From NCBI GenBank assembly GCA_007570915.1, contig RKSK01000192.1:1-11348 (forward strand): 11,348 bases of DNA, given 5' to 3'. Numbering within the stretch: the first letter of the stretch is position 1; each line of letters begins with the position of its first letter. The notes under the pieces are model-generated. The model did not search any database, had not been told where the DNA came from, and was given only the letters and a program-made list of their open reading frames with translations. Shown in pieces: positions 6,968 through 11,348 of this stretch. Position numbers and translations under genes: made by a program. Source of the stretch: Cenarchaeum sp. (GTDB lineage Archaea; Thermoproteota; Nitrososphaeria; Nitrososphaerales; Nitrosopumilaceae).

Positions 6968-7081
6968 TCAAGAGGACTCGAAGTTGCGGTTTCTGTCATT
7001 CACGGACGCGATGAGCGGCCTCCTGTCCCTGGGATCGCGCTTGGGCTCGAGCGACAAGACCATGGTCTCGTCTTCGTCTAT
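6968..7081 (-). pseudogene. Copy 2 of the 37-aa micro-gene, start codon ATG replaced by ATA
   Basis: Seen: the frame reads (ATA)DEDETMVLSLEPKRDPRDR and ends FESS with TGA at 6968-6970. From the ATA to the stop there are exactly 37 codons, as in copy 1, and the two align without gaps. In the 21 nt around the start (7070-7090) the single difference from copy 1 is the base that turns ATG into ATA. Other options are an internal ATG at 7063 giving 31 aa, or an upstream ATG at 7114, which lies upstream of and abutting the TATA box and so would not be in a message starting below that box. The frame remains open, so the loss is recent, or the ATA or internal ATG is used, or the base is a sequencing error. 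Confidence 0.55.
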
Positions 7082-7112
7082 CGGCAGCCCTACCCCGGGC
7101 GATCTTATAAAC
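7021..7112 (-). repeat. Direct repeat copy 2 (micro-gene 5' part plus promoter)
   Basis: Partner of 6728-6820. The TATA core TTATAA at 7105-7110 is kept, with 23 nt to the ATA codon compared with 25 nt to the ATG in copy 1. Homology fades upstream of the TATA box and toward the 3' end of the frame, which has diverged freely. Confidence 0.85.
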
Positions 7113-7151
7113 ATTCCTGGCGGGCCGCGCACGGCGCAGGGCCGCGGCAAC

Positions 7152-7159
7152 GCTTATCA
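7152..7159 (+). promoter_or_regulatory. TATA-like box of rps19e
   Basis: GCTTATCA is centred about 28-29 nt before the ATG at 7184 and shares CTTATC with the promoter of the first gene in the window. It supports the ATG at 7184 as a leaderless start and argues against an upstream extension of rps19e. Confidence 0.5.
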
Positions 7160-7183
7160 CGCCCACGCGCGCACCCGCGCGCG

Positions 7184-7588
7184 ATGGCAAGGCGCAGGGG
7201 GGAGGCCGCGCTGCGGCGCATGGAGTTCGTCAAGACCGGCGCCCACGCCGACCGCCCGCCTCACGAGCGCGACTGGTGGCACGTGCGCTGCGCCTCGCTC
7301 CTCCGCAAGATATACCTCAACGGGCCCATAGGCGTCGGGCGCCTCCGCTCAAAGTACGGCGGCGCGACGCGGTCCTCGCACGGCTACGGCTCGGCCCACC
7401 ACCGCGACGCCGGCGGGGCGATCATACGCGGCGCGGTCCACGCCCTCGAGTCGCTCGGCTACGTCGAGCGCCACCCGTCGGGGGGGCGCACGGTGTCAAG
7501 CGCCGGCATGAAAAAGGTCGACAGGGCCGCAACGGAGATCCTCGGCGAGATGGCCAGGGACGACCCCGCCATGGGCCTCTACAGGTAG
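7184..7588 (+). CDS. rps19e: Small ribosomal subunit protein eS19 (S19e), N-terminally short
   Basis: Component of the archaeal/eukaryotic 30S/40S subunit, needed for small-subunit maturation. Seen: FVKTGAHADRPP, DWWHVRCASLLRKIYLNGPIGV and RLRSKYGG, then AHHRDAGGAIIRGAVHALESLGYVE and the closing GRTVSSAGMKKVDRAATEI, the full signature of the family. Archaeal members are usually near 150 aa and begin with a helix of the type YDVPAD followed by about 20 residues before FVKTG. Here only 14 residues (MARRRGEAALRRME) precede FVKTG, and none of the upstream frames encodes the missing helix. The change lies at the right edge of the low-GC island. The gene is followed after 4 nt by a PDCD5-family gene, a pairing common in archaea. 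Confidence 0.95.
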   Translation: MARRRGEAALRRMEFVKTGAHADRPPHERDWWHVRCASLLRKIYLNGPIGVGRLRSKYGGATRSSHGYGSAHHRDAGGAIIRGAVHALESLGYVERHPSGGRTVSSAGMKKVDRAATEILGEMARDDPAMGLYR

Positions 7589-7592
7589 GGCG

Positions 7593-7889
7593 ATGAGCCA
7601 AAACCCGTACCCCGACGACGCCGCCGGCGACCACGGCGACCCCGTTGACGCGGAGGTCGGCGCGGCGCAAAAGGACGCCGCGCTGCGCGTCCTGCTGGAC
7701 CCCGACGCGCGCGCCAGGCTCGCAAACATACGCATGGTGCGCCCCGAGCTCGCCACGGGCGTCGAGAACTACCTCCTGGGCCTCGCCGCGCAGGGCCGCG
7801 CGACGCACCAGATAACGGACTCGCAGCTCAAAAAGATACTCGTCTCAATCCAGCAGCCGCGGCGCGACTTCAAGTTCAGCCGCGTCTGA
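7593..7889 (+). CDS. PDCD5 family DNA-binding protein
   Basis: Archaeal relatives of eukaryotic PDCD5/TFAR19 are small helical proteins reported to bind DNA; their role in archaea is unclear. Seen (98 aa): an acidic, probably disordered N-terminus (residues 1-24), the core ARLANIRMVRPELATGVENY (41-60), LLGLAAQGR, ITDSQLKKIL (74-83) and the closing RRDFKFSR typical of the family. The ATG lies 4 nt after the rps19e stop with GGTAGGG just upstream, so the two are co-transcribed. In many archaea L39e and L31e follow this pair; here a convergent cofE follows instead, and its 3' end overlaps the last 45 nt. Confidence 0.93.
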   Translation: MSQNPYPDDAAGDHGDPVDAEVGAAQKDAALRVLLDPDARARLANIRMVRPELATGVENYLLGLAAQGRATHQITDSQLKKILVSIQQPRRDFKFSRV

Positions 7890-8657
7890 GCCTGCGCCGG
7901 AGAGGGCGCGCGCGTACACGCACTCTTGCGCGCTGACCGCCGCGTCGGAGGCCTCGCCGCGCGAGCCCGTGATCCGCGCGCCGGACCCGCGCACGACGGC
8001 GATCGGCGTGGACTCGGGGCCCTCGCCCATCTCGTGGTTTGCCATCGTCGCGATGCTGTCGGCGACCGCGCTCATCGTCACGGCAAGGGGCCGCCCGTCG
8101 AGGTCTTCCTGGCCCCTGGCGTCGCGGACCGCCTCCATCCCCGCAAAGGCGACGGCGACGCCGCACGTTCCGGCGCGCATCGGCATGAGCCTGCTGTCGG
8201 ACAGTATGACGCCGGCGCGCGCGCCGAGGAGGAGGAACGCCTTGCGCCTCACCTGCTCGGCGAGCTCGTGCGCGCCGTCCGGGTAGAGCACGATGCGCCC
8301 CTCGCCGGCGTTGGAGCCGTCGATTCCGGCGTTGGGCGCTAGGATGCCGCCGGTGACGGCCATCGCAAAGCCGGCGACGCCGCCCATGACCTCGTCGGAC
8401 TCGCGCATGACGGCCTCGGCGAGGCCCGCGCGCATCCCGAGCCGGCGCGCCAGCCCGCGCGCCGGCCCGGAGGCCTCCACGGAGGCCTCGGCGACCGTGC
8501 GGCCCTGCGAGACGGCGGCGTACTTTGAGGATATGACGACGACGTCGCCGTCGGCGAGGCGCTCGCCGGCGGCGCCCAGGGCCGCGGCGACCTCGGCGAA
8601 CAGGTCAAAGGGCCCGTCGCGCCTCGGGGCGCGCACGGCCGTCACGGTCGTGGCCAA
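7845..8657 (-). CDS. cofE: Coenzyme F420-0:L-glutamate ligase (CofE)
   Basis: Adds gamma-linked glutamates to F420-0 with GTP in the cytoplasm, the last step of coenzyme F420 synthesis. Seen (numbered from the TTG start, 270 aa): DGDVVVISSKYAAVSQGR with Lys45, GGILAPNAGIDGSNAG (103-118), VILSDSRLMPMRAGTCGVA (150-168, the DSR metal/nucleotide region) and DSIATMANHEMGEG (200-213), all CofE hallmarks. The frame extends upstream to an ATG at 8750, but that lies inside tRNA-Glu. The TTG at 8657 sits about 29 nt below a TATA-like box (8682-8689) and gives the usual length; a GTG at 8645 is the alternative. The C-terminal dozen residues run into the 3' end of the convergent PDCD5 gene. The presence of cofE implies F420-dependent enzymes elsewhere in the genome. 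Confidence 0.93.
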   Translation of the reverse strand: MATTVTAVRAPRRDGPFDLFAEVAAALGAAGERLADGDVVVISSKYAAVSQGRTVAEASVEASGPARGLARRLGMRAGLAEAVMRESDEVMGGVAGFAMAVTGGILAPNAGIDGSNAGEGRIVLYPDGAHELAEQVRRKAFLLLGARAGVILSDSRLMPMRAGTCGVAVAFAGMEAVRDARGQEDLDGRPLAVTMSAVADSIATMANHEMGEGPESTPIAVVRGSGARITGSRGEASDAAVSAQECVYARALSGAGSDAAELEVAPRLLD

Positions 8658-8681
8658 CGCGCGCGGCGCCGCGCGCGGCGG

Positions 8682-8689
8682 GATTTTAC
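8682..8689 (-). promoter_or_regulatory. TATA-like box of cofE
   Basis: On the minus strand GTAAAATC is the only AT-rich stretch between tRNA-Glu and cofE. About 25 GC-only bases separate it from the TTG at 8657, placing the predicted transcription start at that codon. Confidence 0.5.
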
Positions 8690-8719
8690 CCTTTTGGGGC
8701 CGCGCGCCGGGGGGAATGG

Positions 8720-8795
8720 TGCTCCCGCCGGGATTTGAACCCGGGATCACTGCCTTGAGAGGGCAGTATGCTTGACCGGACTACACCACAGGAGC
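8720..8795 (-). tRNA. tRNA-Glu (anticodon CTC)
   Basis: The full cloverleaf is seen on the minus strand. The acceptor stem is GCTCCTG/CGGGAGC with one T-G pair. The D arm is GTGT/GCAT with an 11-nt loop. The anticodon arm is CTGCC-CTCTCAA-GGCAG (perfect), with anticodon CTC. The variable region has 5 nt. The T arm is CCGGG-TTCAAAT-CCCGG. The discriminator is A, and CCA is encoded at 8717-8719. There is no intron. It reads GAG, by far the commoner Glu codon in this GC-rich window. Confidence 0.96.
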
Positions 8796-8821
8796 CCGCG
8801 CGGGCGCGCCCGGCGGTCTCA

Positions 8822-8829
8822 ATTTAAAT
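8822..8829. promoter_or_regulatory. Shared palindromic TATA box (tRNA-Glu leftward, 304-aa gene rightward)
   Basis: ATTTAAAT is a perfect 8-bp palindrome and the only AT-rich stretch in the 60 nt between tRNA-Glu and the next gene. Its centre is about 30 nt from the first base of tRNA-Glu (8795) and about 30 nt from the TTG at 8856, so one box can serve both directions. Confidence 0.6.
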
Positions 8830-8855
8830 GCCGCGCCGCCGCGCGCCGCGCCGCC

Positions 8856-9770
8856 TTGGGAGAACCCGCCCCGTGGCTCGCCGGGCTCCTCGACTATGCG
8901 GCGCCCGCGGCCCTTGGGGGCTGCCGCTGCGGCCCGCGCAGCTTTGCGTGCTGCGAGTACGACGTGACCGTCTTTGACGGCCACGGCGCGACCGAGGAGC
9001 TCGAGGACGGCGGGCGGACCGTCATCATCAGGCACGACTCGGCGACGGGCCCGTCGTCCGGGACGTTTGCGCACCTCGCCGGGATGCGCGTCATAAGCGA
9101 CCCCTCCTGGGAGCTGGCCCCGAGGCTCTCGGCGATCGCCGGCGAGCGCGCGCGCGTCTTTGCGCACGCCGCCAAGTCGGCGCTCGTGGACGCCGAGATG
9201 ATGGCCATCAGGGGCCGCGCGGCCCTCTCCTCGGGCTCGCGCGAGGCGCCGTTCTGGCTAAAGTGCGCCGCGTACAGCCTCGCGCGGGCCATGTCGTACC
9301 TCGCCATGGAGGAGCCGAGCCCCGCGCACGCGATGGCCGCGTTCAGGGCGATGCCGGCGCCGGCGGCCGGCGACGCGCTGCGGGCCGTCGGCGAGTGCCT
9401 GGGCCTCGAGCGCGCCACGCCGTCGCTGGTCTCGCGCATGGCCAGGTCGGCGGCGGGCTTTGCGCGCATGGCCGGCGCCGGCCCGCTGGCCGTGGCGGCC
9501 ATGGAGGCAAAGGCGGCCCACCTGGCCTCCGAGTCGCTGCTCGCCGACTGCCACTACTACGTGGGCCACGCCGCGTGCGCGGCCCTCAGGGCGCGCCGCG
9601 CCTACGCGCACGGCATACCCGACGCCGAGTACCACGCGCTTCGCGTGGCCCTGGACCCCGAGGGCAACGCGCAGCGCCTCGAGCGCCACGCGGCACTCAT
9701 AGGGGCCGCCGCCGAGGGCATGGCCGCGCGCGCGGGGTGGGCCGCGGGGCGCGCCGGGCCGCAGGATTAA
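8856..9770 (+). CDS. Unrecognised 304-aa protein, conserved-looking, cysteine-bearing N-terminus
   Basis: Not assigned to a family. Seen: an N-terminal part with GCRCG (Cys23, Cys25), ACCEYDVTVF (Cys32, Cys33) and strands RTVIIRH and GMRVISD, then a long alpha-helical part from about residue 85 to the end rich in alanine (FWLKCAAYSLARAMSYLAMEE, DCHYYVGHAACAALRARRAY). The EYDVTVF strand followed by a helical half loosely recalls nucleotidyltransferase plus HEPN-type proteins, but the G-S motif of nucleotidyltransferases is absent, so that is only a guess. There is no signal peptide or membrane segment. The open frame reaches back to an ATG at 8772 inside tRNA-Glu. The TTG at 8856, in frame and 30 nt below the shared TATA box, is chosen as a leaderless start. 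It ends in TAA one base before an inverted repeat. Confidence 0.7.
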   Translation: MGEPAPWLAGLLDYAAPAALGGCRCGPRSFACCEYDVTVFDGHGATEELEDGGRTVIIRHDSATGPSSGTFAHLAGMRVISDPSWELAPRLSAIAGERARVFAHAAKSALVDAEMMAIRGRAALSSGSREAPFWLKCAAYSLARAMSYLAMEEPSPAHAMAAFRAMPAPAAGDALRAVGECLGLERATPSLVSRMARSAAGFARMAGAGPLAVAAMEAKAAHLASESLLADCHYYVGHAACAALRARRAYAHGIPDAEYHALRVALDPEGNAQRLERHAALIGAAAEGMAARAGWAAGRAGPQD

Positions 9771-9771
9771 C

Positions 9772-9816
9772 AAGGTTTGGGGATTTGTTATTAAGATCGG
9801 GCCGGTCCCAAACCTT
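9772..9816. repeat. 10-bp perfect inverted repeat overlapping the metallothionein-like gene promoter
   Basis: AAGGTTTGGG (9772-9781) and CCCAAACCTT (9807-9816) are perfect reverse complements separated by 25 nt. The right arm runs into the TATA box at 9814-9822 and covers the BRE position, so a protein on the repeat would block TBP/TFB. The alternative is a long-loop hairpin ending the upstream gene, but the 25-nt loop and lack of a T-run after it make this less likely. Confidence 0.6.
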
Positions 9817-9822
9817 TAAAAT
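9814..9822 (+). promoter_or_regulatory. TATA box of the Cys-rich small protein gene
   Basis: CTTTAAAAT is centred about 27 nt before the ATG at 9845, predicting a leaderless message. Its first bases belong to the right arm of the inverted repeat. Confidence 0.65.
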
Positions 9823-9844
9823 CACGCCCGCGCGCGGCGGGCGC

Positions 9845-9988
9845 ATGACGGATCAGGCCTGCGGCTGTGAGGCCGACAGCGGCGACCCCGACTATGCGTG
9901 CGACTGCGAGATGCAGGGGCACTGCATCTGCAGCGCGGACTGCCGCTGCGGCACAAAGGCGTGCAAGGAAGCCGTGGCCGCCCTCTAG
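9845..9988 (+). CDS. 47-aa metallothionein-like cysteine-rich protein
   Basis: Seen: 9 cysteines in 47 residues, eight of them in four CxC pairs (Cys6/8, 19/21, 27/29, 33/35) plus Cys40, with His26 next to the third pair. The remainder is acidic and small residues. Clustered CxC motifs are the hallmark of metallothioneins, which bind Zn, Cu(I) or Cd as thiolate clusters in the cytoplasm. No hydrophobic core or signal peptide is visible. A good TATA box at the leaderless distance and an operator-like inverted repeat suggest a tightly controlled, possibly metal-induced gene; ammonia oxidisers depend heavily on copper. It is not assigned to a named family. It could also be a small zinc-cluster protein or a cysteine-rich regulator. 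A T-run follows 26 nt after the stop. Confidence 0.75.
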   Translation: MTDQACGCEADSGDPDYACDCEMQGHCICSADCRCGTKACKEAVAAL

Positions 9989-10014
9989 GGGCCGGGCACG
10001 CGCACCCCCACCCA

Positions 10015-10020
10015 TTTTTT
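10015..10020 (+). terminator. T-run terminator after the Cys-rich gene
   Basis: Six T residues after a C-rich stretch, 26 nt past the stop codon. Archaeal RNA polymerase stops at oligo-T without needing a hairpin. It lies between two convergent genes. Confidence 0.45.
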
Positions 10021-10022
10021 AT

Positions 10023-10187
10023 CTACTCGTCGGGCTCAAAGCCCCACGACTTGACCAGGTCCTTTTGGAGCTGCTCGGCCTGCTTGGGGCCGAGGGCCGA
10101 GCCGCAGTTCTTGTGCGTGGGCACGACGACCATGCCGGCAAGCTTGAACTCTACCTCGTACAGGTGAACCCTGGGGCACTCGCACAC
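10023..10187 (-). CDS. 54-aa conserved-looking small protein with CxC start, function unknown
   Basis: Seen on the minus strand: a GTG-started frame reading MCECPRVHLYEVEFKLAG, then MVVVPTHKNCGSALGPKQ, and ending in a helix AEQLQKDLVKSWGFEPDE. Cys2, Cys4 and Cys28 with His25 could hold a metal. Support for a real gene: codon use matches the neighbours (CTCCAAAAGGAC context), the protein has a sensible strand-strand-helix plan, and an AT-rich box at 10210-10223 is about 27 nt before the GTG, giving a leaderless start. It is convergent with the 47-aa Cys-rich gene (34 nt between stops) and divergent from the secreted-protein gene. The family is not recognised. Confidence 0.65.
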   Translation of the reverse strand: MCECPRVHLYEVEFKLAGMVVVPTHKNCGSALGPKQAEQLQKDLVKSWGFEPDE

Positions 10188-10209
10188 GCCCCGCCCCCCG
10201 CAGGGGGTT

Positions 10210-10223
10210 CAATTAATATTTAC
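10210..10223. promoter_or_regulatory. Shared AT-rich divergent promoter
   Basis: CAATTAATATTTAC is the only AT-rich element in the 55 nt between two divergent starts. Leftward it reads AAATATTAATTG, about 27 nt before the GTG at 10187. Rightward TAATATTTA is about 26 nt before the ATG at 10243. Confidence 0.65.
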
Positions 10224-10242
10224 GCGCGCCGAGGGGGGCGCC

Positions 10243-11348
10243 ATGGCGCCCAGGGGGGCGGCAACCCTCGCCGTCCTTGCAGTGGCCGCCGCGCTGGCCG
10301 CGGCATCGGCCCCGGAGGCCGCCGCGCAGGCCCAGATCGGCGGCGTCGACCTCGAGGGCGAGTGGCACGTCGGCGAGGGCCTCGGGGTGGGCGACTATTT
10401 CTCGTACAACGTCTGCCACATCTCGTACAGGGAGTGCAAGGAGTTCCGCCTGGACTTTTGGATAGAGGGCGACAGGGACGTGGGGGGCGAGAGCAAGTGG
10501 ATCGCGCGGGTCGTCGTGCACGACGGCGCAAAGGTCGCAAAGGGGACGATGGAGCTCGGCAAGGTGGCCCCAGAGCCGACGGGCAGCTCCGAGTCGATAA
10601 AGACGTACAGCGGCGTCTACAAGTCCTCCATAGCCTGGCTCTCGGCCTTTGCGACGGCGTACGGCGGGGCCGGCGGCGAGGGCCCGAAGGCCTTTAGCGA
10701 CCCGTCGTGGGGCAAGATCGGCAACATCGGCGGCGAGCAGATACTGCCAAAGGAGGTGGCCAGCGTGAGGGTCCGCGGCGGGACGTTTGACGAGTCCGTC
10801 GTCGTGGCGTGGCGCACGGGCGGCGCCGAGAGCAGGGTGTGGGTGGTCGACGGGTTTCCGTTCCCCGTGCAGGCCGGCACGTGGGCCCACGTCTCCGAGG
10901 GAATCCCGCCGCAGGAGTACAGGTTTGAGCTGCTCGACTATGGCAACAGCGGCACAAACCCGTACGCGGGGATAGAGGCGACCGAGGAGGGCGCCGCCGC
11001 CGGGTGCCCCGAGGACCCCGGGCTGGCCACCACAAAGCGCACGACCGCGGGCGGCAGGTACCTCATAAAGGCCAGCCACGGCCCCGAGGAGCCCGTGGCG
11101 GGGTGCGACATGACGCTCCTGCTGAGCTTTCACAGCAAGTACGACGAGACCGAGTTCCTAAACCAGGTCCAGTACGACATACTCGTCGCCGACCCCGCCG
11201 GCGACGTGGTGCACACGGCCTCCGAGGCCGAGGGCTCGCGCGTCCTCTACTCCGGCTCGGGGCAGGTGCGCAACGACGAGATGTGGGTCCCAGACGAGCC
11301 GGGCGAGTACACGTACGCAATTGTCGTGCGCGGCCTCGCGCCGTCAAA
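10243..11348 (+). CDS. Secreted protein of unknown function (3' end cut by the window)
   Basis: The frame stays open to the window edge, giving at least 368 residues. Seen: a signal peptide (residues 1-30, alanine-rich, likely cleaved after AQA at 28-30). The mature part begins with a beta-rich domain: GVGDYFSYNVCHISYREC (Cys58, Cys65), FRLDFWIEGD, WIARVVVHDG, KTYSGVYKSSIAWLSAFATAY, NIGGEQILPKEV, VWVVDGFPFPV and VSEGIPPQEYRFELLDYGN. After about residue 266 comes a second beta domain (RYLIKASHG, CDMTLLLSFHSKY, YDILVADPAGDVVH, GEYTYAIVVRG) that looks like an Ig-like or PKD-like module. I associate this type of protein with the cell surface of ammonia-oxidising archaea, where its role is unknown. 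It is leaderless from the divergent promoter at 10210-10223. Confidence 0.88.
   Translation, partial: MAPRGAATLAVLAVAAALAAASAPEAAAQAQIGGVDLEGEWHVGEGLGVGDYFSYNVCHISYRECKEFRLDFWIEGDRDVGGESKWIARVVVHDGAKVAKGTMELGKVAPEPTGSSESIKTYSGVYKSSIAWLSAFATAYGGAGGEGPKAFSDPSWGKIGNIGGEQILPKEVASVRVRGGTFDESVVVAWRTGGAESRVWVVDGFPFPVQAGTWAHVSEGIPPQEYRFELLDYGNSGTNPYAGIEATEEGAAAGCPEDPGLATTKRTTAGGRYLIKASHGPEEPVAGCDMTLLLSFHSKYDETEFLNQVQYDILVADPAGDVVHTASEAEGSRVLYSGSGQVRNDEMWVPDEPGEYTYAIVVRGLAPS

Noticed and set aside
7082..7114. ATG at 7114 as a start for micro-gene copy 2
   Set aside because: It lies upstream of and abutting the conserved TATA box, so it would not be in a message that starts about 25 nt below the box.
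5864..7183. Integrated element with attachment sites at tRNA-Gly
   Set aside because: No repeat of the tRNA 3' end and no integrase are visible by eye. Only the compositional shift supports the idea, so no mobile element was called.
6870..7331. Plus-strand TTG-started frame of 153 codons
   Set aside because: It runs antisense through micro-gene copy 2 and into rps19e in the wrong frame. Its second half is low-complexity Arg/Thr/Ala, and no promoter fits.
8658..8750. ATG at 8750 as the start of cofE
   Set aside because: It lies within tRNA-Glu on the same strand. The TATA-like box at 8682-8689 and family length favour the TTG at 8657.
8772..8855. ATG at 8772 as the start of the 304-aa gene
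   Set aside because: It lies inside tRNA-Glu and upstream of the TATA box; the first 28 codons translate to an Arg-rich stretch.
1..11348. CRISPR array, rRNA genes or insertion sequence
   Set aside because: No regularly spaced repeats, rRNA-like sequence or transposase frame was found on either strand.

Overview
The window reads as a piece of a very GC-rich archaeal chromosome. Archaeal marks are TATA-like boxes placed about 26-30 nt upstream of start codons (leaderless genes, several starting with TTG or GTG), a ribosomal protein S19e-PDCD5 gene pair, the F420 gene cofE, and small proteins of archaeal type. The mix (class II ribonucleotide reductase with an ATP-cone, F420 ligase, and a secreted family I associate with ammonia-oxidising archaea) suggests Nitrososphaerota (Thaumarchaeota), perhaps a high-GC Nitrosopumilales lineage such as a sponge symbiont. 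That placement is inference from protein resemblance; no search was run.

Layout. (1) 1-5816: a nucleotide-metabolism block on the + strand. A 694-aa protein joins a winged-helix DNA-binding domain, an ATP-cone and a degenerate anaerobic ribonucleotide reductase (NrdD) body with a zinc ribbon. Next comes nrdJ (class II, B12-dependent ribonucleotide reductase), then a short secreted protein resembling part of a glycoside-hydrolase barrel. (2) 5864-5936: tRNA-Gly(TCC). (3) About 5940-7115: an island of about 55% GC (hand counts of 120-nt samples) against about 72% in a sample of the first gene. It carries, on the - strand, a three-helix membrane protein, a 37-aa charged protein directly upstream of it, and a second, diverged copy of the small gene and its promoter whose start codon is ATA instead of ATG. 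(4) 7184-7889: rps19e and the PDCD5-family gene, an operon. rps19e begins just past the island and lacks the usual N-terminal segment. (5) 7845-8795: - strand cofE, whose 3' end overlaps the PDCD5 gene, and tRNA-Glu(CTC). (6) 8856-9770: an unrecognised 304-aa protein that shares a palindromic TATA box with tRNA-Glu. (7) 9772-10187: a 47-aa protein with four CxC motifs (metallothionein-like) whose promoter overlaps a 10-bp inverted repeat, facing a 54-aa - strand protein. (8) 10243-end: a secreted protein, cut by the window edge, divergent from the 54-aa gene across one AT-rich promoter.

The strongest candidate for a new system is the first block. The NrdD-like protein has lost the glycyl-radical loop and the expected active-site cysteine but keeps a nucleotide-sensing ATP-cone and has gained a DNA-binding domain, and it sits upstream of the working reductase. 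I infer an archaeal counterpart of bacterial NrdR (zinc ribbon plus ATP-cone): a dNTP/ATP-sensing transcription regulator of ribonucleotide reduction built from a dead reductase. Second is the metallothionein-like gene with its operator-like repeat, and third the duplicated micro-gene pair in the tRNA-flanked island.
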